From contig JAQGKC010000141.1 in assembly GCA_028290305.1 (NCBI GenBank), forward strand, positions 1-20,235: DNA of 20,235 bases. Reading direction: 5' to 3'. Below the pieces are notes generated by a model. That model saw only the letters and a program-made list of their open reading frames with translations, ran no database searches and had not been told where the DNA came from. Each line of letters starts with the position of its first letter. The first letter of the stretch is position 1. Below, in pieces: positions 1 through 7,505 of the stretch. Source of the stretch: Bradyrhizobium sp. Lineage in GTDB: Bacteria; Pseudomonadota; Alphaproteobacteria; Rhizobiales; Xanthobacteraceae. Made by a program: the position numbers and the translations under genes.

Positions 1-1
1 G

Positions 2-1093
2 TCAAGTGAAGCGAAGGCTTCCGGCAAGATCGGGCCATCCCTGGAAACCGTGAAGGCGTTCGGCGACGATTTTCGACTCGTCGGTATCGGTGTCTCAGCC
101 AAAGGCAGGGTATTCGCCACGGCTCCATCCTCCAATGTCCGCTCGCGCTTCAGCATGGTCGAGGTCGATCCCAAAACCGGCGCGGTCACACCTTATCCCG
201 ATGCCGCCTGGAACAATTTCAGTGAACAAGGGAATGGCAAGTCGGAATGGGTTTCTGTGCAAGCGCTATGGGTCGACAAGTCGGACCATCTTTGGGCACT
301 CGACTCGTCACTGTCGAAAGTCGATCAGGACCGGCTGCCGCCGAAGCTGGTCGAGTTCGACCTGTCTACCAACCGGGTGATCCGGCAGTATGATTTCAAG
401 GGCGTGGTCTCGGCGAAAGACTCCCTGAACGATGTGCGGGTCGATATCCTGCACGATTACGCATATCTCACCAATGCCGGAAGCAAGGGCAGCCTGGTGG
501 TGCTCGATCTGAAGTCGGGCGAAGCCCGGCAGGTGCTGGTTGGCAACCGTTCCACCTTCGCCGATCCCAGCCAGCACCTGATGATCGGCAACGAGGTCGC
601 GCTGCGGCCGGACGGCTCTGTGAGGGCGACACAGGCCGATGGTATCGCACTTTCTCCGGATGCGCAGTGGCTCTATTTTCGTCCGCTGACCGATCATAAT
701 TACTGGCGCGTGCCGACTTCGGCCTTGCGCGATGCCAAGCTCTCCGAGGTGGATCTTGCCAAGAAGGTCGAGTATCTCGGCAGTTCCGTGCTGAGCGGCG
801 GTCTCATCATGGATGGAGGGACGCTTTATGCGGGCGATCTCGAACACCGCACGGTGGTTGCACTCACCCTGGCTCCCGACAGAAAGCTGCGCTCGAAAAT
901 CCTTGTCAGTAACCCATCGAAGCTTTCCTGGGCGGACGGTTTTGCGATCAGCGGCGGTTATCTCTACATCGCCGATTCCCATCTGTGGGAAGTCGCGTTC
1001 AAAAACAATCTGCCGCGCTCCGGACCCTTTACGATCTTCAAGGTGAAGCTTCCGAATCAGAGCGGCTCGCGAAAGAGCCGGTGGCCGCGCTAG
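2..1093 (+). CDS. Major royal jelly protein / Yellow-like beta-propeller protein (5' partial)
   Basis: The frame is open to the left edge of the window. The GTG at 50 is probably internal, because coherent family-like sequence (GPSLETVKAFGDDF) runs across it, so the true start and any signal peptide lie upstream. The protein resembles bacterial members of the MRJP/Yellow family, which are related in fold to SMP-30-type lactonases. The supporting features are the segment reading LWVDKSDHLWALDSS, then KLVEFDLSTNRVIRQYDF, NDVRVDILHDYAYLTNAG and a late GFAISGGYLYIADSHLWEV, which are typical propeller blades. Bacterial members are mostly secreted or periplasmic proteins of unknown substrate. It converges on tetR, and its TAG stop lies inside a perfect palindrome. 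The family call is fairly secure; a substrate or reaction cannot be given. Confidence 0.8.
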   Translation, partial: SSEAKASGKIGPSLETVKAFGDDFRLVGIGVSAKGRVFATAPSSNVRSRFSMVEVDPKTGAVTPYPDAAWNNFSEQGNGKSEWVSVQALWVDKSDHLWALDSSLSKVDQDRLPPKLVEFDLSTNRVIRQYDFKGVVSAKDSLNDVRVDILHDYAYLTNAGSKGSLVVLDLKSGEARQVLVGNRSTFADPSQHLMIGNEVALRPDGSVRATQADGIALSPDAQWLYFRPLTDHNYWRVPTSALRDAKLSEVDLAKKVEYLGSSVLSGGLIMDGGTLYAGDLEHRTVVALTLAPDRKLRSKILVSNPSKLSWADGFAISGGYLYIADSHLWEVAFKNNLPRSGPFTIFKVKLPNQSGSRKSRWPR

Positions 1094-1129
1094 AGTCTGA
1101 TTCAACCCAGTTGAATCAGACTCTAGCGC
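1087..1129. terminator. 20-bp perfect palindrome between convergent genes, likely bidirectional terminator
   Basis: Arms 1087-1106 and 1110-1129 are exact reverse complements (GCGCTAGAGTCTGATTCAAC on the left) around a 3-nt CCA loop. Both flanking stop codons lie inside it: TAG at 1091-1093 for the plus-strand gene and the complement of TAG at 1123-1125 for tetR. No long T-run follows on either strand. A terminator or mRNA-end-protecting role is therefore inferred from position and stem strength. The arm sequence resembles short palindromes beginning CTAGAG that recur in Bradyrhizobium-type genomes. Confidence 0.75.
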
Positions 1130-1740
1130 TTGTGCGCAGCTTGCTTTCGCTTCGAATGTGACTTGGTCTTGAACGATTCGATCACGGCCTCCGCCGTTCG
1201 AATGAATTTCGCGCTCGGGCCTTTGCTGCCGGCGGCCTGGCGAGAAACGCGGGCTCCTTCGAGGAGCAGCGTGAGGGTGTCCGCCAGAACCTCCGGCTCG
1301 GCTGTACCGACGGCTCGACACAATGCGGTGAGGCGATTGCGCTGGTCGTTCTTGAGTTCCTCGATGACTCGCCGCGCGGGATGCCCGTCCTGGGTCAGTT
1401 CGACCGCCGCGTTCGCAAGATCGCAACCCCGGTCATCGGCGACCACGCATTCCGCCGCCTTCGCCAGCCATGAACGTAGCTGCGCGGGCATGTCGCCCGG
1501 ATGCTCGCGCGCAATGTCCTGCCACATCGTCTCGGCTTCAGCCGCGACGCCGCGAAGATAGGCAACGATGAGATCGTCCTTGGAATCGAAGTGCCGGTAG
1601 AGTGTCATCTTGTTCGTGCCGGCCGCCTCGGCAATCGTATCGACGCCGACACCGCGGATGCCGTTGCGGTGGAACAGATCACGGGCTGCGGCGAGAATCC
1701 GCTCGCGGGGCCGCGGGGTGACGGGAAGGGCGTCGGGCAT
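1123..1740 (-). CDS. TetR/AcrR-family transcriptional repressor of the RND efflux operon
   Basis: This is a 205-residue protein, the usual TetR length. The N-terminal helix-turn-helix spans about residues 13-60 (RERILAAARDLFHRNG, then VDTIAEAAGTNKMTLYRHF with the recognition helix around 42-51, then SKDDLIVAYL). The remainder is the variable helical ligand-binding half. The ATG at 1738-1740 is preceded by a GAGGAAG ribosome binding site. The gene is divergent from the RND pump genes and separated by 125 bp carrying two 14-bp dyads, the classic layout of a local efflux repressor that also represses itself. The inducer is unknown. The stop codon overlaps the palindrome at 1087-1129. The family call is very secure; the pump as its target is an inference from context. 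Confidence 0.93.
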   Translation of the reverse strand: MPDALPVTPRPRERILAAARDLFHRNGIRGVGVDTIAEAAGTNKMTLYRHFDSKDDLIVAYLRGVAAEAETMWQDIAREHPGDMPAQLRSWLAKAAECVVADDRGCDLANAAVELTQDGHPARRVIEELKNDQRNRLTALCRAVGTAEPEVLADTLTLLLEGARVSRQAAGSKGPSAKFIRTAEAVIESFKTKSHSKRKQAAHKR

Positions 1741-1776
1741 TTCGCTTCCTCGTTTGATTATCGCTGCGTCGCCCGC

Positions 1777-1805
1777 TTGACTGGGGTGTTACCGGTCGGT
1801 AATGT
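1777..1805 (+). promoter_or_regulatory. Sigma70-type promoter of the RND operon
   Basis: The -35 element TTGACT (1777-1782) and the -10 element TAATGT (1800-1805) are separated by exactly 17 bp. Transcription would start near 1812, leaving a leader of about 54 nt before the ATG at 1866. The -10 element overlaps the first TTAC-N6-GTAA operator, so bound repressor would block RNA polymerase. Confidence 0.6.
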
Positions 1806-1833
1806 CCGACCTGTTACTTACTGGTAACACCCC
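1783..1833. promoter_or_regulatory. Tandem TetR operators (two TTAC-N6-GTAA boxes) in nested inverted repeats
   Basis: Box 1 is TTACCGGTCGGTAA at 1789-1802 and box 2 is TTACTTACTGGTAA at 1814-1827, with centres 25 bp apart. They are nested in an 11-bp perfect inverted repeat, GGGGTGTTACC (1783-1793) and GGTAACACCCC (1823-1833). An inner pair is GGTCGG (1794-1799) with CCGACC (1806-1811). Box 1 covers the -10 region and box 2 lies just after the predicted start of transcription. The size and symmetry fit a TetR dimer site. Binding by the adjacent repressor is inferred. Confidence 0.7.
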
Positions 1834-1865
1834 CAAATCTCTGTCGTCAAGGCCGGATCGGATCC

Positions 1866-4800
1866 ATGGTTGGCTTCTTCATTCATCGCCCGATCTTCGC
1901 CTCGTCGATCGCTGTCATCATGGTGCTGGCAGGCGCCATTTGCTACTTCCTGCTGCCGGTCTCGCAATTCCCCGACATCACGCCGCCCCAGGTCGTCGTC
2001 AGCGCGGTCTATCCGGGCGCAAGCGCACAGGTCGTCGCCGATACCGTGACGACGCCGCTGGAACAGCAGATCAACGGCGTGCAGGGGATGACCTACATGT
2101 CGTCCTCGAGTTCCAACGACGGCTCGTCGACGATCACGATCACATTCGATGTCGGCTACCCCCTCAGCATTGCGGCGGTCGACGTGCAAAACCGCGTGGC
2201 TCAGGCGGCGGCTTCGCTGCCGCCGATCGTCAATCAGGCCGGCGTCATCATCAAGAAGCAGAATCCAAATTTCGTTCTGATCGTGAACCTGATTTCGCCG
2301 GACCGCTCGGTCGATCCGGTGGCACTCAGCAATTATGCCTATTTGCAGGTCGTCGATCCCCTGAAGCGCGTTCCCGGCGTCGGCGACGTCCAGATCTTCG
2401 GCGAGCGGCGCTACTCGATGCGGTTATGGCTTGATCCGGACAAGCTCTCCAAGCTCGGCATTACCGCCGTCGACGTGCAACAGGCCGTCGCCGAGCAGAA
2501 CGTTCAGGTCGCGGCTGGCAAGATCGGGCAATCGCCATCGCCGCCCGGTACGCCTTTCGAGATGCAGGTCAACGCCACCGGCCGGCTTAGCGATCCCGAG
2601 CAGTTCAAGGATATCGTGGTGCGTTCGGATCCGGCCACCGGAGCGATCGTGCGGCTGCGCGATGTGGCCCGCGTCGAATTGGGAGCGCTGCAATACTCTT
2701 CGACGGCAGTGTTCGGGCCAGACCCGACCGTCGTGCTGGCGGTGTTCCAGTTGCCGGGTTCCAACGCCCTCGACTTGCAGCAGCACGTCAAGGACAAGAT
2801 GGACGAACTGGCTCAGCGCTTTCCGAAGGGAATCGCCTATGGCCTGCATTACGATACCACGCGGTTCGTCTCGGCGGCGAAGCGCGACGTGATCATCACG
2901 CTGACCGAGGCATTGATCCTGGTCATCCTGGTCGTTTTCATCTTCCTGCAAAATTGGCGCACGACGCTGATTCCGACCATCGCCATTCCTGTGTCGTTGA
3001 TCGCGACGCTGGCGGTGATGGAGGTGATGGGCTTTTCGCTCAACATGCTCAGCCTGCTCGGTATGGTGCTCGCGATCGGCCTGGTCGTCGACGACGCGAT
3101 TGTCGTGGTCGAGAACGTCGAGCGTCAGCTTGAAAATGGCCTGCCGCCGCTGCGCGCCGCGCAGGCGGCGATGGCGGAGGTGACGGGTCCGATCATCGCC
3201 ACCACCGCGGTCCTGATGGCCGTGTTCGTTCCGGTGGCGTTCATTCCGGGCGTTACCGGCCGGCTTTACAATCAGTTCGCTCTCACGGTCGCGATCTCGG
3301 TCGGCATCTCGGCCTTCAACTCGCTGACATTGAGTCCCGCGCTGAGTGCGGCCTTCCTGCGGCACCGTCCGCCGCCTGATTTCGTGCTGTTCCGCTGGTT
3401 CAACAAAGGATTCGATCGGCTCTCGCATGGATACGCGAACCTGGTGCGTGGCCTGATCCGGTTGCGCTGGCTCGTCCTGACGCTGTTCGTGGTCGTCCTC
3501 GGTGTAACGATTTTCTTGTCGCAACGGATTCCCTCGAGCTTCCTGCCGGTCGAGGACCAGGGCTACTTCTTTGTCGTGATCCAGTTGCCGGACGGCGCCT
3601 CTTTGCAGCGTACCGACGCGGTCGCCGAAAAGGTCCGCGACGTGCTGCAGGGGACGCCCGGCGTCGATATCGTGGGTTCGATCAGCGGACTTAACTTCCT
3701 GACCAATGCCGCGCAGTCCAACTCCGCCGTGGAGTTTGCCATCCTCAAGCCGTGGGACGAACGCCCTGCTTCGCAAAACGCGTCTCGTATGGTTGCCGAT
3801 GTGCGGATGAAGCTATTGGCGATTCCCGAGGCATTCGTCCTGAGTTTCGACCCGCCGTCGATCCCCGGCCTCGGAACCACAGGCGGATTCGAATTTCAGG
3901 TGGAAGACCTGACCGGACGCGGTAGTTTTGCGCTCAACGAGGCGACGCAGGCGCTGATCGCGGAGGCGCGTAAGCAACCCGAACTCAGTCCGCAGCAGTT
4001 GTTCACATCGTTTTCGACGTCGACGCCGCAGTTCACCTACGACCTCGACCGTACCAAGGCGAAGCTGCTCGGGCTCAATATTCCCGACGTTTTCAACACG
4101 CTGCAGATCTTCCTGGGCTCGCTGTACGTCAACGACTTCAATCTGTTCGGCCGCACCTTCCGGGTGACGTTGCAGGCGGATACGGCGTCGCGCGCGACCG
4201 CGAGCGATCTGGCGCGTCTCTATGTCCGTAATGCCGGCGGCGGCATGGTCCCGCTCAGTACGCTCGGGCTGTTGAAGCCGATCGTCGGTCCGGAGACGGT
4301 GCCGCATTACAACAACTACGCTTCCGCGCTGGTGAACGGCGGCCCGGCGCCCGGCTTCAGTTCGGGGCAGGCGGTCACCGCGATGCAGCGCGCCGCGGCG
4401 ATCGCGCTGCCGCGTGATTTCGCGTTCGAATGGACCGGCATCACCTATCAGGAGCTAAAGGCGGGATCGATCGCCACGATCGTCTTTACCTTGGCCATTG
4501 TGTTCGTCTTCCTGATTTTGGCTGCGCAGTACGAAAGCTGGACCATGCCGTTCATGGTGCTGTTCGCCGTACCGCTGGCTTTGTTCGGCGCGTTCCTCGC
4601 GCTGTTCGTGCGCGGCATGCAGACTGACGTTTATTCGCAGATCGGCTTGGTGATGCTGATCGGCCTTTCGGCGAAGAATGCGATTCTGATCGTTGAGTTC
4701 GCCAAGCGGCGTCGGCAGGAAGGCTTGAGCATCGTCGATGCGGCCATGGAAGCCGCGCGGCTAAGGCTGCGGCCGATCCTGATGACGGCTTTCGCTTTCA

Positions 4801-5015
4801 TCCTCGGCGTCGTGCCGCTGATGGCGGCGAGCGGGGCGGGAGCGGCCAGCCGGCAATCGATCGGCACCACCGTGTTTGGCGGCATGCTCGCTGCCACTCT
4901 GCTGACCCTTTTGTTTGTCCCCGTCTTCTATGCCGTCATCGAGGGGCTGCGCGAACGGGGTCACTCGAAAGAAACATCGCATTCATCGGCGGCGCTGCAC
5001 GCGCCGGCCGAGTAA
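1866..5015 (+). CDS. RND multidrug efflux permease, HAE1 family (AcrB/MexB-like)
   Basis: At 1049 residues it matches AcrB-type pumps. The N-terminus (MVGFFIHRPIFASSIAVIM then SQFPDITPP) is the standard first membrane helix and start of the porter domain. Twelve membrane helices are arranged as 1+5, loop, 1+5. The proton-relay residues are visible: the adjacent pair Asp409-Asp410 in GLVVDDAIVVVENVER (helix 4) and Lys937 in GLSAKNAILIVEFAK (helix 10). This is an inner-membrane proton/drug antiporter that extrudes hydrophobic compounds through a periplasmic adaptor and a TolC-type channel. It is the first gene of a two-gene operon, with the fusion protein only 13 bp downstream. Substrates cannot be read from sequence. 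No clear strong ribosome binding site was seen before the ATG; AAGG lies 13 nt upstream. Confidence 0.96.
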   Translation: MVGFFIHRPIFASSIAVIMVLAGAICYFLLPVSQFPDITPPQVVVSAVYPGASAQVVADTVTTPLEQQINGVQGMTYMSSSSSNDGSSTITITFDVGYPLSIAAVDVQNRVAQAAASLPPIVNQAGVIIKKQNPNFVLIVNLISPDRSVDPVALSNYAYLQVVDPLKRVPGVGDVQIFGERRYSMRLWLDPDKLSKLGITAVDVQQAVAEQNVQVAAGKIGQSPSPPGTPFEMQVNATGRLSDPEQFKDIVVRSDPATGAIVRLRDVARVELGALQYSSTAVFGPDPTVVLAVFQLPGSNALDLQQHVKDKMDELAQRFPKGIAYGLHYDTTRFVSAAKRDVIITLTEALILVILVVFIFLQNWRTTLIPTIAIPVSLIATLAVMEVMGFSLNMLSLLGMVLAIGLVVDDAIVVVENVERQLENGLPPLRAAQAAMAEVTGPIIATTAVLMAVFVPVAFIPGVTGRLYNQFALTVAISVGISAFNSLTLSPALSAAFLRHRPPPDFVLFRWFNKGFDRLSHGYANLVRGLIRLRWLVLTLFVVVLGVTIFLSQRIPSSFLPVEDQGYFFVVIQLPDGASLQRTDAVAEKVRDVLQGTPGVDIVGSISGLNFLTNAAQSNSAVEFAILKPWDERPASQNASRMVADVRMKLLAIPEAFVLSFDPPSIPGLGTTGGFEFQVEDLTGRGSFALNEATQALIAEARKQPELSPQQLFTSFSTSTPQFTYDLDRTKAKLLGLNIPDVFNTLQIFLGSLYVNDFNLFGRTFRVTLQADTASRATASDLARLYVRNAGGGMVPLSTLGLLKPIVGPETVPHYNNYASALVNGGPAPGFSSGQAVTAMQRAAAIALPRDFAFEWTGITYQELKAGSIATIVFTLAIVFVFLILAAQYESWTMPFMVLFAVPLALFGAFLALFVRGMQTDVYSQIGLVMLIGLSAKNAILIVEFAKRRRQEGLSIVDAAMEAARLRLRPILMTAFAFILGVVPLMAASGAGAASRQSIGTTVFGGMLAATLLTLLFVPVFYAVIEGLRERGHSKETSHSSAALHAPAE

Positions 5016-5028
5016 ATAGGAAGAACCC

Positions 5029-6177
5029 ATGCGAAACTGGAAAATCTGGTTAGGCGGCGCCGCCGTCCTTGGTGTGGCCGCGGTCGGCTTTGTTACTTCG
5101 TATCGAAGTGGTCCGGCGACCGCGTCGGCAGCACCATCGGGACCGCCTGCGATGCCGGTCCCGATCGCGTCCGTCGTCAAACGGACCTTGCCGGTTTATC
5201 TTGAATATTCGGCTCGCACCGAATCCATTCGCGAGGTCTCGCTGCAGGCGAAGGCTGCCGGTTATATCCAGTCGCAGCCGGCCGCGGACGGCGCCAACGT
5301 GAAGGAGGGTGAACTTCTTTACAAGATCGACGACCGCGACTATCGCGCCGCGCTCGATCAGGCCAAAGCACAGGCGCAGCGTAATGTCGCCGCGCTCGAC
5401 TACGCGCGTTCCAACTTTCATCGTGGCGACGAACTGGTCAAAACCGGATTTCTGGCCAAGGATAATTATGATCAGCGCGCCAGCACGCTCGGTCAAAGCG
5501 AAGCGTCGGTCGCCATGGACAGTGCGACCGTGAGAACCGCGGAGATCAATCTTGCCTATACGGAAATTCGTGCGCCGTTCCCGGGACGGCTCGGTCGCAA
5601 CCGAGCGCCGGTGGGCACGCTCGTAGGCGGTTCGGGTTTGACGCTCAACACGCTGGTGCAGCTTGACCCGATTTACGTAACGTTCAACCCAAGCGAGCGG
5701 GACCTTGCGGCGATTCAGGCCGCGCGGGATGCCGGACGTGTCATCGCGAACGTCTCGCTACCGGACGATGCGTCGATGACCTATTCCGGCGAACTGACCT
5801 TCATCGACAACACCGTCGATCGTGCGACAGGAACCATCACGGCACGCGCCACGGTCGCCAATCCCAAGTTCACGCTGCTTCCCGGTCAATATGTCCGCGT
5901 TCGCGTTCACGTGCGCGACGAGCCGAATGCCATGCTCGTTCCTCAGATTGCCTTGGGCTCCAGTCAACTCGGCAAGTATGTCTATGTGGTCGGGGCGGAC
6001 GGCAAGGCCGAGCAAAAGCTCGTAACGCTCGGTCCGAGCGACGGCGAATCCGTCAGCGTCATCGGTCTTGCCGAGAGTGACCGCGTGATCACCGGCAATC
6101 TGCAGAAGATCGGTCCCGGTTCTCCCGTGGCGCCGATCGCGCGGAAGGAAGCATCGTCCGCGCCTGCGATGAAATGA
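5029..6177 (+). CDS. RND efflux periplasmic adaptor (membrane fusion protein, HlyD/AcrA family)
   Basis: This 382-residue protein has an uncleaved-looking N-terminal hydrophobic segment (about 6-24, WLGGAAVLGVAAVGFV) with no lipobox cysteine, so it is probably anchored by this helix. The first beta-barrel half and lipoyl half-motif follow (SLQAKAAGYIQSQ, DGANVKEGELLYKID), then an alpha-hairpin coiled coil around residues 107-180. The returning lipoyl half is IRAPFPGRLGR, with the barrel (LDPIYVTFNPSERDL) and membrane-proximal domain at the end. It bridges the permease to an outer-membrane channel. AGGAAG precedes the ATG by 6 nt, and the gene is 13 bp after the permease, so co-transcription is near certain. 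The order permease-then-adaptor is the reverse of acrAB/mexAB. No channel gene follows, so an unlinked TolC homologue must be used. Confidence 0.94.
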   Translation: MRNWKIWLGGAAVLGVAAVGFVTSYRSGPATASAAPSGPPAMPVPIASVVKRTLPVYLEYSARTESIREVSLQAKAAGYIQSQPAADGANVKEGELLYKIDDRDYRAALDQAKAQAQRNVAALDYARSNFHRGDELVKTGFLAKDNYDQRASTLGQSEASVAMDSATVRTAEINLAYTEIRAPFPGRLGRNRAPVGTLVGGSGLTLNTLVQLDPIYVTFNPSERDLAAIQAARDAGRVIANVSLPDDASMTYSGELTFIDNTVDRATGTITARATVANPKFTLLPGQYVRVRVHVRDEPNAMLVPQIALGSSQLGKYVYVVGADGKAEQKLVTLGPSDGESVSVIGLAESDRVITGNLQKIGPGSPVAPIARKEASSAPAMK

Positions 6178-6229
6178 GAAAGCCGGTGACCGCTGCGTGA
6201 CCGCCATGTAAGGCGGCAAGAGAATCGAA

Positions 6230-6421
6230 ATGAGGAAGCTGCGGATTGTACTGAGGTATCTCAGCCTCTTCTGGAGACACCGGAACAAGCACCGGCCGAC
6301 AGAATATCCGACCCCCTCGGTTGATTCCGAGGAGTTTTCCAACCTGCTCCGCAGCGGCAGGAAAGAGGATATGGAAACCTTGGCGAAAAGGCTGAGCCGG
6401 CGCCCAAGATCGCCAGCCTGA
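6230..6421 (+). CDS. Small basic hypothetical protein, 63 residues
   Basis: This is a short reading frame with an ATG preceded by a weak AGAGA at a normal distance. The protein is basic (MRKLRIVLRYLSLFWRHRNK...) with a short amphipathic N-terminus and a polar tail ending KRLSRRPRSPA. I do not recognise a family. It lies 52 bp after the adaptor gene, with a small hairpin (CCGCC-ATGTAA-GGCGG, 6201-6216) between, and its stop is 10 bp before a strong hairpin. That placement favours a real last gene of the transcript. The alternative is that it is chance coding space. Confidence 0.4.
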   Translation: MRKLRIVLRYLSLFWRHRNKHRPTEYPTPSVDSEEFSNLLRSGRKEDMETLAKRLSRRPRSPA

Positions 6422-6431
6422 CAGAAAACGA

Positions 6432-6463
6432 AAGGCCCTGCCGAGGGGGGTCAGCAGGGCCTT
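6432..6463. terminator. Intrinsic terminator hairpin between convergent transcripts
   Basis: A 10-bp perfect stem AAGGCCCTGC (6432-6441) pairs with GCAGGGCCTT (6454-6463) around a 12-nt loop. Read on the minus strand the stem is followed by TTTCGTTTTCTG, a usable U-tract, so it best serves the minus-strand gene ending at 6554. On the plus strand the tract is poor, but the stem still closes the 63-residue gene. Confidence 0.7.
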
Positions 6464-6553
6464 CGCGACAGGAACCCGAAGGCTCAACCGTCCATCAAAT
6501 TGCAGCTAGTCAGGGCTTCCAAGTTTTCAAGGGGCGACGCATGCGCCGCCCGC

Positions 6554-6820
6554 CTACCTCGGCATCAGGAAAGGGAACGTCTGCCTCATCCAGACAAAGG
6601 GATCGCCGATCAGTCCGAGCGCATGCAAGACAACGGCGATGGCGAAGCAGACGAAAGCCGCCTTGCAAAACACGACAAGGTAAAACCCGCCGGGTTTTTC
6701 ACGAACATTGATGGTTGATCCGCGGGTCGATGCGTTTCCCGTGCCGAGATCGTTCATGATCGACCAAAGTGAAACGAATCCCAAAACGGCAAAGAAAGCA
6801 GCTATCAACGTGGGCGACAT
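6554..6820 (-). CDS. Small two-helix membrane protein, 88 residues
   Basis: The ATG at 6818-6820 is chosen over a GTG at 6856 because AGGGA sits about 6 nt before it and the protein then begins with a membrane helix. Helix 1 is about residues 3-22 (TLIAAFFAVLGFVSLWSIM). A polar loop with a STINVREKPGGFY segment follows, and helix 2 is about 47-68 (LVVFCKAAFVCFAIAVVLHA). The tail is short and aromatic (DPFVWMRQTFPFLMPR). I do not recognise a named family. It is a single gene with its own terminator at 6432-6463, converging on the efflux operon. Function unknown. Confidence 0.65.
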   Translation of the reverse strand: MSPTLIAAFFAVLGFVSLWSIMNDLGTGNASTRGSTINVREKPGGFYLVVFCKAAFVCFAIAVVLHALGLIGDPFVWMRQTFPFLMPR

Positions 6821-6933
6821 CTGAATCCCTGTCTCAACTTCGCCCGATAGGGGCACGCGCCTTCGGGAATGGAGCTCATCCTAGTTTTTAGTCGCGCATG
6901 CGGGCAGGAAGGTTCGATTTGAGACGTCGCAGC

Positions 6934-7040
6934 TTCGTAGGGCGCAACAGCCAACGGGCCGCGCGAATGCGCCGCGATGATAAATTCCGCCTGATTTCGA
7001 AAGCGGATTACGACGCGCCAATCCGCCTTACGAGCCGAGC
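6934..7040. repeat. Dispersed repeat, family B copy 1 (decayed)
   Basis: The segment beginning TCGTAGGGCGCAACAGCC and running through GCGCGAATGCGCCGCGATGATAAATTCCGC closely matches, in reverse complement, the stretch at about 12647-12706 of this window. The right end (GGATTACGACGCGCC, AATCCGCCTTACGA) looks like the inverted end of the same element. It fills most of the gap between the 88-residue membrane protein and the small secreted protein, and explains the open frame seen across it on the plus strand. Confidence 0.6.
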
Positions 7041-7074
7041 CAATAAGGCATCGCCGGTTGGACGGGGGCTTTCG

Positions 7075-7317
7075 TCAGTGAGACGATCCGTCCACGCTTC
7101 GGGTGGCCGGCTTGCGTTGCGGTTGTGCCGGTGAACCCAGCTCCTGACATGGAAGCGGCTTCCATGATCCATCCGGATTCTGTTCGTACGAATGGCACGA
7201 CGGTGAAGTCGCTTTATCGTCGGTTTGCTGAGCGTCGGAAGTCTTTGCCAGGACCGGCGCAGTGAGAATAGCGAGGGCGGCAATCGATCCAACGAAGATC
7301 GCGCTTACTGTCCGCAT
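7075..7317 (-). CDS. Small secreted two-cysteine protein, 80 residues
   Basis: A clear signal peptide (MRTVSAIFVGSIAALAILTAPVLAK, cleavage likely after VLA) is followed by a short polar mature chain. This holds the segment PSCHSYEQNPDGSWKPLPC, whose two cysteines may form a disulfide, and a basic tail (PQRKPATRSVDG). The ATG at 7315-7317 has AGGAG about 8 nt upstream. I recognise the CxxY-Q-x-PDGSW-x-PLPC pattern as a conserved small periplasmic protein of Bradyrhizobium relatives, with no assigned function. It is divergent from the MOSC gene across 188 bp. Confidence 0.75.
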   Translation of the reverse strand: MRTVSAIFVGSIAALAILTAPVLAKTSDAQQTDDKATSPSCHSYEQNPDGSWKPLPCQELGSPAQPQRKPATRSVDGSSH

Positions 7318-7371
7318 AGGAGGGTCTCCTGATCGAAGAGAATTATTTCCAAAAAAGATTGTGGTGAATTT

Positions 7372-7399
7372 TTGCCGCGATCCGCGTTTTGCTTAATGT
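7372..7399 (+). promoter_or_regulatory. Possible promoter for the MOSC gene
   Basis: TTGCCG (7372-7377) and TAATGT (7394-7399) are 16 bp apart in an AT-richer stretch between divergent genes. This would leave a leader of about 100 nt before the ATG at 7506. The match is modest and no other evidence supports it. Confidence 0.25.
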
Positions 7400-7505
7400 T
7401 CGGAAAATTCGCCTTGTACCAAAGTCGAAAGCCAGACTTCGCCCGTCGCTCATGACACGTGACCAATGTTCACAACGGCCGCACATTTGGATGTGCTAAG
7501 AAAAC

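Noticed and set aside
308..1426. 372-codon minus-strand open frame across the propeller gene and tetR
   Set aside because: Arginine/histidine-rich antisense of two genes with clear homology; no ribosome binding site and it crosses the terminator palindrome.
2424..3776. 450-codon minus-strand open frame inside the RND permease
   Set aside because: Composition (DRDRDRE, HQDRGGGDDR) is typical of antisense of GC-rich coding sequence; the permease is certain.
6898..7134. 78-codon plus-strand open frame
   Set aside because: It lies in a family B repeat and runs antisense into the small secreted protein; arginine-rich, no ribosome binding site.
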